Assembly (NCBI GenBank): GCA_025351825.1
Contig: JANXVE010000165.1
Span: 1-43,410, forward strand
Length of the DNA: 43,410 nucleotides
From: Chamaesiphon sp. 341R_metabat_111
GTDB lineage: Bacteria > Cyanobacteriota > Cyanobacteriia > Cyanobacteriales > Chamaesiphonaceae
Direction: 5' to 3'
In this document: positions 31,576-38,425 of the stretch, piece after piece
How positions within the stretch are numbered: position 1 is the stretch's first letter
Layout of the letters: each line of letters starts with the position of its first letter
Translations under genes and position numbers: made by a program
Notes under the pieces: generated by a model
The model's database searches: none
The model's input: the letters and a program-made list of their open reading frames with translations, nothing else
Told to the model about the DNA's origin: nothing

Positions 31576-33213
31576 ATGCTCACCATCATCTGCCTTACAC
31601 TCATCTCGGCTGCGACGATTATCTTTTTCAGTCGGCGGGGATTGCGTTATCTACGCTATTTTCAGCAAGAGGAATACAACAGCACCCGCTTTAAAGATTG
31701 GTTTTTAGAGAAACGTGCCTTCGATACCAAAGGTAGTCTGGTTGCTTTAGGTGCCGCCGCGCTGAGTGGATTTGCGACTGGTGGCGATATGGTGCTGTGC
31801 TTGGCTATTTGTGCCGTTGCTTCGGCTCTACTGGTATTCTTGGGATTCTCCGAGGAAGATCCGCGCAAAGTTGGCAAGATTAAGCTGAAAATGACCGATC
31901 GATCGACGGCGATTTACCAGTTGGCGATGGGACTGGATGCAATCGCGACAATTCTAGTCATCACTGGCGGCTACTTCCTCGGTGCGAGCGATAACATCTA
32001 CATCTACTGGCTAATTGCCGTTGGGTTGATTCAATCTACCCCTATTTGGATTGTGGCTGCCAATTCGGTCTTGTGGCCAAATGAATTTAAAAAGCAGCAG
32101 GCATTTCTGCAAGAAGCTAAAGACATTCTCGCTGACTACAAACCATACACGATCGGCATTACGGGCAGCTACGGTAAGACTAGTACCAAGGCTATTCTAG
32201 GCAGCATTCTCGAAGCGATCGAACCCACCTTCTGGACTCCAGGCAGTATCAATACCGAGATGGGCATCACCCGCCAGATTCGGGAAAATCTCAAGCCCCA
32301 GCAGGAAATTGCCATCATCGAAATGGGTGCCTATCAAATTGGTTCGATCGCTAAGTTATGTCGGTTTACACCCCCAAATGCTGGACTAGTTACCGCTGTT
32401 GGCGTGATGCATCTCGAACGCTTCGGCGGTATCGAAAATATCTACATAGCCAAATGCGAACTCGCCCAAGCAATTCCCGCCGATGGACTCTTGGTGTGTA
32501 ATGGTGACAATCCTGGCGCGCGGCAAATGGCGATCGACTATCCCAAAGCCACCACGATCCTCTACGGATTGGAGCCAGATATCGGCCATCTCGACTGCTG
32601 GATGTCGGATATTGATGCCAGCATCGACGGCACAACCTTTATTATTCACTGGCAAGGCAAAGAATATCCAGGTTTTACCAAGCTGCTAGGTGCGCCGATG
32701 CTATCAAATCTTGTCGGTTCCTTCGCAATGGCTTGCGCCCTCGATAAAGATCCCGACTACGTAATCGCCGCCATCCACAATATCGAACCCGCTAATAGCC
32801 GCCTCAACCTGAAGAAAAACGGCGATGGCTTCATCCTCGATGACTCCTACAACTCCAACCCGATCGGCTTTGCTTCAGCATTGGAAGTCCTCGAAGCCCT
32901 CGAAGGCGGTCGCAAAATTCTGATGACTCCAGGCATGGTTGAACTGGGCGACATTCAAGCCGCTGAAAACCGCCAGGTTGCTCTCAAAGCCGCATCAATC
33001 TGCGATTTAGCCATAGTAGTTGGAGATACTAATAAGGAAGCACTCAAGGCCGGATTACTCGAAGGTGGCCTCGCCCCCGAAAAGATAATGGAATTTCCCA
33101 ACCGCGATCTGGCTCTCGCCTATCTCACCAGCCCCGAACACCGTCAGGCGAAGGATCTGATTCTGATCGAGAACGATTTACCCGATTTGTATGAAGCGAT
33201 CGCTAGATTTTAG
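31576..33213 (+). CDS. Membrane-anchored Mur ligase family protein (MurF-like)
   Basis: 545 residues from the ATG at 31576; an in-frame TTG at 31483 would add 31 residues across a repeat. The N-terminal third has about five hydrophobic segments (about 2-20, 52-90, 118-140, 145-170), unusual for a Mur ligase. From about 195 the ligase begins: GITGSYGKTS (ATP-binding P-loop), SINTEMG, EMGAYQIGSIAKL, NGDNPGA, then the C-terminal domain with DDSYNSNPIGF and MTPGMVELG. MurF adds D-Ala-D-Ala to UDP-MurNAc-tripeptide; the membrane-fused homologs may modify other amino acids or lipids. Soluble MurF is expected elsewhere. It ends just before a palindromic element. Confidence 0.85.
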   Translation: MLTIICLTLISAATIIFFSRRGLRYLRYFQQEEYNSTRFKDWFLEKRAFDTKGSLVALGAAALSGFATGGDMVLCLAICAVASALLVFLGFSEEDPRKVGKIKLKMTDRSTAIYQLAMGLDAIATILVITGGYFLGASDNIYIYWLIAVGLIQSTPIWIVAANSVLWPNEFKKQQAFLQEAKDILADYKPYTIGITGSYGKTSTKAILGSILEAIEPTFWTPGSINTEMGITRQIRENLKPQQEIAIIEMGAYQIGSIAKLCRFTPPNAGLVTAVGVMHLERFGGIENIYIAKCELAQAIPADGLLVCNGDNPGARQMAIDYPKATTILYGLEPDIGHLDCWMSDIDASIDGTTFIIHWQGKEYPGFTKLLGAPMLSNLVGSFAMACALDKDPDYVIAAIHNIEPANSRLNLKKNGDGFILDDSYNSNPIGFASALEVLEALEGGRKILMTPGMVELGDIQAAENRQVALKAASICDLAIVVGDTNKEALKAGLLEGGLAPEKIMEFPNRDLALAYLTSPEHRQAKDLILIENDLPDLYEAIARF

Positions 33214-33225
33214 ACATATTGATGG

Positions 33226-33343
33226 CAGCGTAGATTTAGGGTACCCATTAAGGGCACCCCTACACAAGTTACCTGTAGGGGTGCCCTTAATGGGTACGGG
33301 TTTTAGCAGTAATGATAAATATCGACTGGCGCAAGATGTAAGC
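33226..33343. repeat. GGGTACCC/GGGCACCCC palindromic element, copy 2, abutting a start codon
   Basis: The core reads TAGGGTACCC...GGGCACCCCTACA / TGTAGGGGTGCCC...GGGTAC, followed by a right terminal repeat ACTGGCGCAAGATGTAAG (33326-33343, matching copies 1 and 3). It starts 12 nt after the Mur ligase stop and ends directly at the ATG (33344) of the BCS1-like gene, so it forms that gene's whole 5' region. Confidence 0.85.
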
Positions 33344-34516
33344 ATGTTAAATAGTCTCGATCCGATTTTATTATTCCTTGGTGGCTTAGTCATCCGCTAT
33401 GGCGGGGAACTGCTCAACCTCATTGTCCAATTTGGACTCCAGCGACTAGCCTGCCAAGTCACGATCGCCGAAACCAATCCGATCTACAGTGCGATCTGTT
33501 GGGAACTAGAGCGCACGGGCAAAGTTTATGATTTTAGTGAGCTGATTTACACTCATGCGCCCTTAGTTACTCCTGCGATCGAGTCACCCACACTCAAAAC
33601 TAGACTGCAACCGCGATCGGGTTGGATTGGGATCGGCCATCAGGGCGCGTATATCGGTATCCATCGCCACGATCTCAAAGTCACCGATTTGCAAAATACC
33701 CAGCTTTTGACCCTCGCCACAATCCGCTGGTGGCAACCTCAGATGCTGTCCTGGCTAGACCAATTAGAAACTAATTACAACCTCGAAGCTCCGCTGATTG
33801 TCCGCTTAATCGGTGGCACAATCTCGATCGTCCGCACCCAAACCAAGCGTAGGCGAGAAACCCTGGCGATCGACACCCTTACCGAAGCCGAATTATTCTC
33901 CGATCTCGATCGGTTTCTCGCCAGTCGAGATTTATACCGTCAACGAGGCATCCCCTGGCGACGTGGTTATCTCCTCTACGGCCCTCCAGGTACGGGTAAA
34001 AGCTCCCTAATTCAAGCGATCGCCAGCCACTACGATCGGCAGCTTGTTTCCCTCTCCCTGACCGATATGGACGATAGTGCCCTGCTCCGCGCCTGGTCGG
34101 AAATTACCGCCACTTCGATCGTTGCTCTCGAAGATATCGATAGTGTCTTTTCTGGTCGCAAACCCCTCGGTGAGCTATCGTTTAGTGCCCTGCTCAATAC
34201 CCTCGACGGCGCAGGAGCCGTCGAAGGCAGCATTACGATCCTGACTACCAATCATCGCGAACAGCTCGATCCTGCCCTGATTCGCCCTGGTAGATGCGAT
34301 CGAGAGTTTGAGCTAGGCTACCTCAGTGCCGAAACCTGTGCCAAGATGTTTAGCTGTTTCTTCCCCGATTCTGACTTGGCTCCCAAAGTTAGTCACAAGT
34401 TAGGTAGTTATCAAGTTTCCCCTGCCGCATGGCAAAATTATCTTCAGTGCCAAGACAATGCTCGGGATGCCGTAGCCAAATGTGACTTTGCCAAGCTCCA
34501 AGTACTAACGAAATAA
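33344..34516 (+). CDS. BCS1-like AAA+ ATPase
   Basis: 390 residues from the ATG at 33344; a longer frame from 33191 reads through the palindromic repeat and is rejected. The order is N-terminal hydrophobic segment (about 6-32), BCS1-like middle domain (about 40-180), and one AAA+ module: YGPPGTGKSS Walker A (212-221), IVALEDID Walker B (259-266), TTN sensor 1 (301-303), and RPGRCDR arginine finger (314-320). DLDRFLASRDLYRQRGIPWRRG just before Walker A is the hallmark of the BCS1 family, which in mitochondria moves the Rieske protein across the inner membrane. Bacterial roles are unknown. rca follows after 20 nt. Confidence 0.85.
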   Translation: MLNSLDPILLFLGGLVIRYGGELLNLIVQFGLQRLACQVTIAETNPIYSAICWELERTGKVYDFSELIYTHAPLVTPAIESPTLKTRLQPRSGWIGIGHQGAYIGIHRHDLKVTDLQNTQLLTLATIRWWQPQMLSWLDQLETNYNLEAPLIVRLIGGTISIVRTQTKRRRETLAIDTLTEAELFSDLDRFLASRDLYRQRGIPWRRGYLLYGPPGTGKSSLIQAIASHYDRQLVSLSLTDMDDSALLRAWSEITATSIVALEDIDSVFSGRKPLGELSFSALLNTLDGAGAVEGSITILTTNHREQLDPALIRPGRCDREFELGYLSAETCAKMFSCFFPDSDLAPKVSHKLGSYQVSPAAWQNYLQCQDNARDAVAKCDFAKLQVLTK

Positions 34517-34536
34517 TCAGCCTCCACACTTCCTTC

Positions 34537-35430
34537 ATGTCCTACTACATCGCCCCAGCCTTCCTCGACAAATTAGCCATCCATATCACCAAAAATTATC
34601 TCGATCTCCCTGGACTCAGAGTACCGCTCATTTTGGGCGTACATGGGCGCAAAGGTGAGGGAAAAACCTTCCAGTGTGAATTAGTATTCGATCGAATGAA
34701 GGTGGAAGCAATTCATATTTCCGCAGGTGAATTGGAAAGTCCTGATGCTGGCGATTCGGCACGGTTGATTAGATTACGCTATCGGGAAGCTGCTGAGATT
34801 ATTAAGGTGCGGGGCAGGATGGCGGTGCTAGTGATTAACGATGTCGATGCTGGCGCGGGAAGATTCGATCGGGGCACACAGTATACTGTCAATACCCAGT
34901 TGGTTAATGCCACGCTGATGAATATTGCCGACAATCCTACCAATGTCCAGTTACCAGGTAGCTATGATTCGACTCCGTTGCCACGAATTCCGATTATTCT
35001 CACAGGTAACGATCTTTCTACTCTCTACGCGCCCTTAGTTCGCGACGGGCGGATGGAAAAGTTCTATTGGGTGCCAACTCGTGATGACAAAATTGGAATT
35101 GTCAGTGGTGTCTTCGCGCCTGACAATATTTCGACGCGAGAAATTGTGAGTTTAGTTGACAGGTTCCCAGAGCAGGCGGTGGATTTCTTTGCGGCGATGA
35201 GATCGAGAATTTACGATGAGCAAATCAGAGATTTTATTCAAAAGATTGGGCTAGAACAAGTTGCAATGGAAGTAGTCAATCCTGCCAGTGGTATCAAGCC
35301 AACGTTCCCTAAACCCTATTTTACAGTCGATCGATTAGTAGAATTTGGCCATCTCTTAGTTCAAGAACAAAAATCACTGGCCGAAAGCAGACTAGTAGAA
35401 GAGTATAATCGTGTTAGATACGATCGTTAA
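34537..35430 (+). CDS. rca: Ribulose bisphosphate carboxylase/oxygenase activase, without SSUL domain
   Basis: This 297-residue AAA+ protein is close to cyanobacterial/plant RuBisCO activase from its start (MSYYIAPAFLDKLAIHITKN). Walker A is HGRKGEGKT (36-44), Walker B VLVINDVDAG (97-106), and the conserved PGSYDSTPLPRIPI and GRMEKFYW segments are present. It uses ATP to remove inhibitory sugar phosphates from RuBisCO. The protein ends at about residue 297 with a short polar tail; the C-terminal RuBisCO small-subunit-like (SSUL) domain, which many cyanobacterial Rca proteins use for carboxysome targeting, is absent. The stop is followed directly by a palindromic repeat (from 35432). Confidence 0.93.
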   Translation: MSYYIAPAFLDKLAIHITKNYLDLPGLRVPLILGVHGRKGEGKTFQCELVFDRMKVEAIHISAGELESPDAGDSARLIRLRYREAAEIIKVRGRMAVLVINDVDAGAGRFDRGTQYTVNTQLVNATLMNIADNPTNVQLPGSYDSTPLPRIPIILTGNDLSTLYAPLVRDGRMEKFYWVPTRDDKIGIVSGVFAPDNISTREIVSLVDRFPEQAVDFFAAMRSRIYDEQIRDFIQKIGLEQVAMEVVNPASGIKPTFPKPYFTVDRLVEFGHLLVQEQKSLAESRLVEEYNRVRYDR

Positions 35431-35431
35431 A

Positions 35432-35637
35432 CTCACATCTTGCACCAGTTTGAACATAATAGTGATAATCGTAGATCCAGGGTACCCATGAAGGGCACCC
35501 CTACACAATTAACCTGTAGGGGTGCCCTGTCTTGTCGTTTTCTTATTCGGGGGGAACCCCCGAATAAAAACGCCGCTTCATGGGTACCCGAAGATCTCTG
35601 CTTTTACTAGTCTTTATGTATTGGTGCAAGATGTGAG
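35432..35637. repeat. GGGTACCC/GGGCACCCC palindromic element, copy 3, with nested insertion
   Basis: Perfect 16-bp terminal inverted repeats CTCACATCTTGCACCA (35432-35447) and TGGTGCAAGATGTGAG (35622-35637) bound the core GGGTACCCATGAAGGGCACCCCTACA / TGTAGGGGTGCCCT...TCATGGGTACCC. The right arm is interrupted by about 50 bp containing its own palindrome (TATTCGGGGG / CCCCCGAATA, near 35546-35567). The element starts 1 nt after the rca stop and ends 53 nt before cofG. Confidence 0.85.
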
Positions 35638-35690
35638 TAAATTGATTTCTAATCATCATCAAGTTTTTGACGTTCTAGCCGTGCAACTCG

Positions 35691-36650
35691 ATGCAAATTA
35701 CATACAGTCCAGCTTATACGATCGTTCCAACCTATGAATGCTTTAACCTTTGTAGTTACTGCAATTTTCGGGTCGATCCCAAACATGATACTTGGATGAC
35801 GATCGATCGAGCTACTCAGATCCTTACCGATCTTCAGGGTACAGGTATTTGTGAAATATTGATTTTAAGTGGTGAAGTTCACCCCCAATCTTCTCGTCGT
35901 CAAGCTTGGTTCGATCGCATCTATAATTTGTGTCAATTAGCCTTAGATTTTGGCTTTTTACCACATAGTAATGTTGGCCCTTTGAGCTACTCAGAAATGG
36001 AAAAATTAGCTCAAGTCAATGTCTCGATGGGACTAATGTTGGAATCACTCGATCCGGCATTACAAGCGGGAGTTCATCGTCATGCACCCAGCAAAGTACC
36101 CGCAATTAGACTCGAACAACTCGATTGGGCTGGTGAGTTAAAAATTCCGTTTACAACAGGACTATTATTAGGGATTGGTGAATCCGAACGAGACTGGGAA
36201 ACTAGCCTCCAATCGATCGCTAATATTCATGCTCAATGGGGACACATTCAAGAAGTAATTCTTCAACCTTATAGTCCTGGTAGTCAGGAAAGTTTCGCTG
36301 GATTAGGTTTTGAGATTGTTAAATTACCCAGCGTAATTGAGTTGGCTCGGCAGATATTACCAGTAGATATTACGATCCAAATTCCACCAAATCTGATCCC
36401 TAGTCCAGATTTGTTATTAGCTTGTTTGACTGCTGGCGCGAGAGATTTGGGGGGGATTGTACCCAAGGATGAAGTAAATCCTGACTATCATCATTTGCAA
36501 TTATCAGAGTTAACTAAATTGCTCGCTAGTGCTGGCTGGGAGTTGTCTCCCAGATTGCCAGTTTATCCAGCACATGAACAAGATCTAAGCAAATTGCTAC
36601 AGGCTCATATTCAAGCTAACCATGATGCTAGTGGAACTAAATTGAGCTAG
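35691..36650 (+). CDS. cofG: 7,8-didemethyl-8-hydroxy-5-deazariboflavin synthase subunit CofG
   Basis: A 319-residue radical SAM enzyme with the cluster motif CFNLCSYC (Cys17, Cys21, Cys24) and CofG-type sequences: ILSGEVHP (about 63-70), VGPLSYSEMEKL, LMLESL, HAPSKVPAIRL, TGLLLGIGESERDW and GGIVPKDEVNP. With CofH it builds the deazaflavin F0 from tyrosine and a flavin precursor. In cyanobacteria F0 is the antenna of 8-HDF-type photolyases. CofH is not in this window. The ATG gives the natural start. The stop overlaps the trxA stop on the other strand within a CTAG. Confidence 0.92.
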   Translation: MQITYSPAYTIVPTYECFNLCSYCNFRVDPKHDTWMTIDRATQILTDLQGTGICEILILSGEVHPQSSRRQAWFDRIYNLCQLALDFGFLPHSNVGPLSYSEMEKLAQVNVSMGLMLESLDPALQAGVHRHAPSKVPAIRLEQLDWAGELKIPFTTGLLLGIGESERDWETSLQSIANIHAQWGHIQEVILQPYSPGSQESFAGLGFEIVKLPSVIELARQILPVDITIQIPPNLIPSPDLLLACLTAGARDLGGIVPKDEVNPDYHHLQLSELTKLLASAGWELSPRLPVYPAHEQDLSKLLQAHIQANHDASGTKLS

Positions 36651-36964
36651 AGAAACTTACCAATGCGATCGATCAATTGCTCCGCTTGTAATACGCCTTC
36701 GATTCGATCGACAGGTTGACCACCTTTGAATAACACTAGGGTTGGTAATGCTTGAATATGATGGGTAGAAGCAATTGCAGGATACTTATCAGTATCAATT
36801 TTCATCACTCGCAATTGCCCATTCAAGTCGATGTTGACTTGTTCGAGGATCTTGGACATCATCTGGCAGGGGCCGCACCAGGTTGCATAAAAATCGACTA
36901 ATATTGGCGTATCGCTATTGGCGATCGCATCTTCAAAACTAGTGAACTGTTGTTTGACTGCCAT
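36647..36964 (-). CDS. trxA: Thioredoxin
   Basis: This 105-residue thioredoxin has the classic active site ATWCGPC (Cys30, Cys33), the family cis-proline motif QALPTLVLF (about 73-81) and the C-terminal helix. It reduces disulfides of target enzymes with electrons from ferredoxin- or NADPH-dependent reductases. Start MAVKQQFTSFEDAI is usual for cyanobacterial m/x-type thioredoxins. GGAGCAGAT lies just upstream of the ATG. Convergent and overlapping by 4 nt with cofG. Its start is about 150 nt from the end of the DUF4079 gene, so it could share a transcript with it. Confidence 0.95.
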   Translation of the reverse strand: MAVKQQFTSFEDAIANSDTPILVDFYATWCGPCQMMSKILEQVNIDLNGQLRVMKIDTDKYPAIASTHHIQALPTLVLFKGGQPVDRIEGVLQAEQLIDRIGKFL

Positions 36965-37063
36965 AATCTGCTCCTGAAAAGAAAGTTTGAACTGGATCGA
37001 TTTTAAACAGTTTTAGTGCAATCGGAGCGCGATCGATCGAAAAATTTAACTAAGTATGGCTGG

Positions 37064-37103
37064 TTCCCTGTTTACTCACAGTTGAATATGAATAAACAGG
37101 GAA
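37064..37103 (-). terminator. Hairpin downstream of the DUF4079 gene
   Basis: TTCCCTGTTTA / TAAACAGGGAA pairs perfectly over 11 bp with an 18-nt loop, 13 nt past the DUF4079 stop. No U-tract follows on the minus strand, so it may attenuate or be a repeat and not a full terminator. Confidence 0.45.
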
Positions 37104-37116
37104 TTAATCGAGCTAA

Positions 37117-37605
37117 TTAGAACGATAGACCCAATTTCAACCCCATCATCGCATGAACGATCATCATCACCATAATGCCGCTGCCAAAGTAGGCATGAAA
37201 TTTCCGCAAGCCAGGATTATTACCACCAAATCCACTAAAGGAAACCGCGCTATTGATTGCCAGGAAAGTCAATACAATTGTTGCCGTGAGGAAGTGCGGA
37301 CTTGCCATTACTTCATGTTTCTGGATGACTAGAGATAAGATACCTCCAGTTGCGCCGATCGCCATAAAGCCAAACATTGCTGGCATAATCTTCTTGTGAT
37401 CGGTCTTATTTTTAATTGCTACATCCACATCAGTTGCGGTCAATACTCGACCTTTCCAGCCAGCATAGGCACCATATCCGCCCATCCCAAACATCACGAT
37501 GCTCATGAAAAATGGATGTCCCCAGTGGGTCAGGATGTCAGGCAGATTGAGAGCGCGAAATTGACTGGCAAGCGGTTCTAATGATTGTGCTAAACTTTCG
37601 CCCAT
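37117..37605 (-). CDS. DUF4079 family membrane protein
   Basis: This 162-residue protein has about four hydrophobic segments (about 28-48, 74-93, 103-124, 137-158) and conserved histidines near membrane faces (THWGHPFFM at about 26-34, KFHAYFGSG at about 134-142, VHAMMG at about 149-154). The pattern matches DUF4079, a family of cyanobacterial and plastid membrane proteins whose histidines suggest heme binding; this is an inference. It starts MGESLAQSLEPL. G-rich tandem repeats lie between it and the next gene, in its presumed promoter region. Confidence 0.85.
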   Translation of the reverse strand: MGESLAQSLEPLASQFRALNLPDILTHWGHPFFMSIVMFGMGGYGAYAGWKGRVLTATDVDVAIKNKTDHKKIMPAMFGFMAIGATGGILSLVIQKHEVMASPHFLTATIVLTFLAINSAVSFSGFGGNNPGLRKFHAYFGSGIMVMMIVHAMMGLKLGLSF

Positions 37606-37654
37606 GATACCTGTATTGCTCTCTCTAAAAAAAATCTTCGATCGCTATTGTACA

Positions 37655-37745
37655 GGGGGATGGGGGAGAGGGGGAGACTGGGGGCATGGGGGCATGGGGG
37701 TATGGGGGTATGGGGGCATGGGGCACGGGGGACTGAGGGACTGGG
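37655..37745. repeat. G-rich tandem array (GGGGGCAT)n
   Basis: Five near-perfect 8-nt units (GGGGGCAT / GGGGGTAT) are flanked by other GGGGGA-type runs, giving about 12 runs of four or more G on the plus strand. It can form G-quadruplexes. It occupies most of the 156-nt gap upstream of the DUF4079 gene and downstream of tspO. Confidence 0.85.
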
Positions 37746-37761
37746 AGTTCTCAATTCTCAA

Positions 37762-38229
37762 CTATCTATTCAATCCTTCCATTGTCCAGGTGACAAAGGT
37801 GCCGATCGGACTCCAGAGCAGGTAGGGTACTAGTAGAACTACAGCCATGCCTGAAATTGGCAATACTAATGTCGCTAGAATTGCCCCAATAAACCAGCCT
37901 GTGGCACCAACGATCGTGCCGACTCTCAGACTCCTAAACCAGAACATTGAGGGCGTGTAGACCATAATTGCCACCTCTAAGAGCAGATATAGTGCCATCA
38001 ATCCCCACGGCTGACTTTTTGGAGCTGTGGCTTCCCAAGTGACATAAGCTGACCAGGCACCACAGATAAAAACTACCGTCCAAATCAATGGAATCAACCC
38101 TTCAAATGTCAGCCATCGAGGGCGACGTTGACGATTGAACCAGCGATATCCTTCGGCTGTATTCAATTTAGTGAGTAAAAATCCTACCAGTACCGCAACA
38201 ATTCCAATTATTAGCCAGGATTTAATCAT
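37762..38229 (-). CDS. TspO/MBR family protein
   Basis: This 155-residue protein has five hydrophobic segments. Family marks include the RPRWLTFEG loop with PLIWTVVFICGAWSAY (about 36-62), and PYLLWSPIGTFVTWTMEGLN (about 134-153) matching the end of TspO. TspO proteins bind tetrapyrroles and, in bacteria, help control porphyrin and stress responses. Sequence is somewhat divergent, with the usual conserved Trp residues largely kept. chlM, another tetrapyrrole gene, is 4 kb away but not in the same unit. The start MIKSWLIIGIV begins the first helix. Confidence 0.8.
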   Translation of the reverse strand: MIKSWLIIGIVAVLVGFLLTKLNTAEGYRWFNRQRRPRWLTFEGLIPLIWTVVFICGAWSAYVTWEATAPKSQPWGLMALYLLLEVAIMVYTPSMFWFRSLRVGTIVGATGWFIGAILATLVLPISGMAVVLLVPYLLWSPIGTFVTWTMEGLNR

Positions 38230-38375
38230 GAGGTAGAGGGTAGAGGTTAGAAATTAGAGAGTAGGTGTGGTTTGCAATGGATATATCGATCGACTATCAA
38301 TTACTCTTCAATATCCCTCTGACTCGCATTAAAGTCAATCCGAGCTGATTTTTGCCTATGCCATCTTTGCCACAG

Positions 38376-38421
38376 GCTAATCCCTAAAGCCTAATTCCTA
38401 AAGCCCAAAGCCTAATCCCTA
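38376..38421. repeat. CTAAAGCCTAAT repeat, third locus
   Basis: Tandem and near-tandem CCTAAAGCC(T/C)AAT units lie just past the stop of the HtrA gene, in the same family as 4131-4209 and 11430-11459. Confidence 0.6.
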
Positions 38422-38425
38422 CCCT

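Noticed and set aside
33191-33343. 51-residue N-terminal extension of the BCS1-like protein
   Set aside because: The extension is encoded by a palindromic repeat that also occurs in two non-coding places; the ATG at 33344 gives a natural start.
36965-37063. Yfr1-type small RNA near trxA
   Set aside because: Yfr1 is found beside trxA in some cyanobacteria, but its CTCCTCACAC core is not present here.
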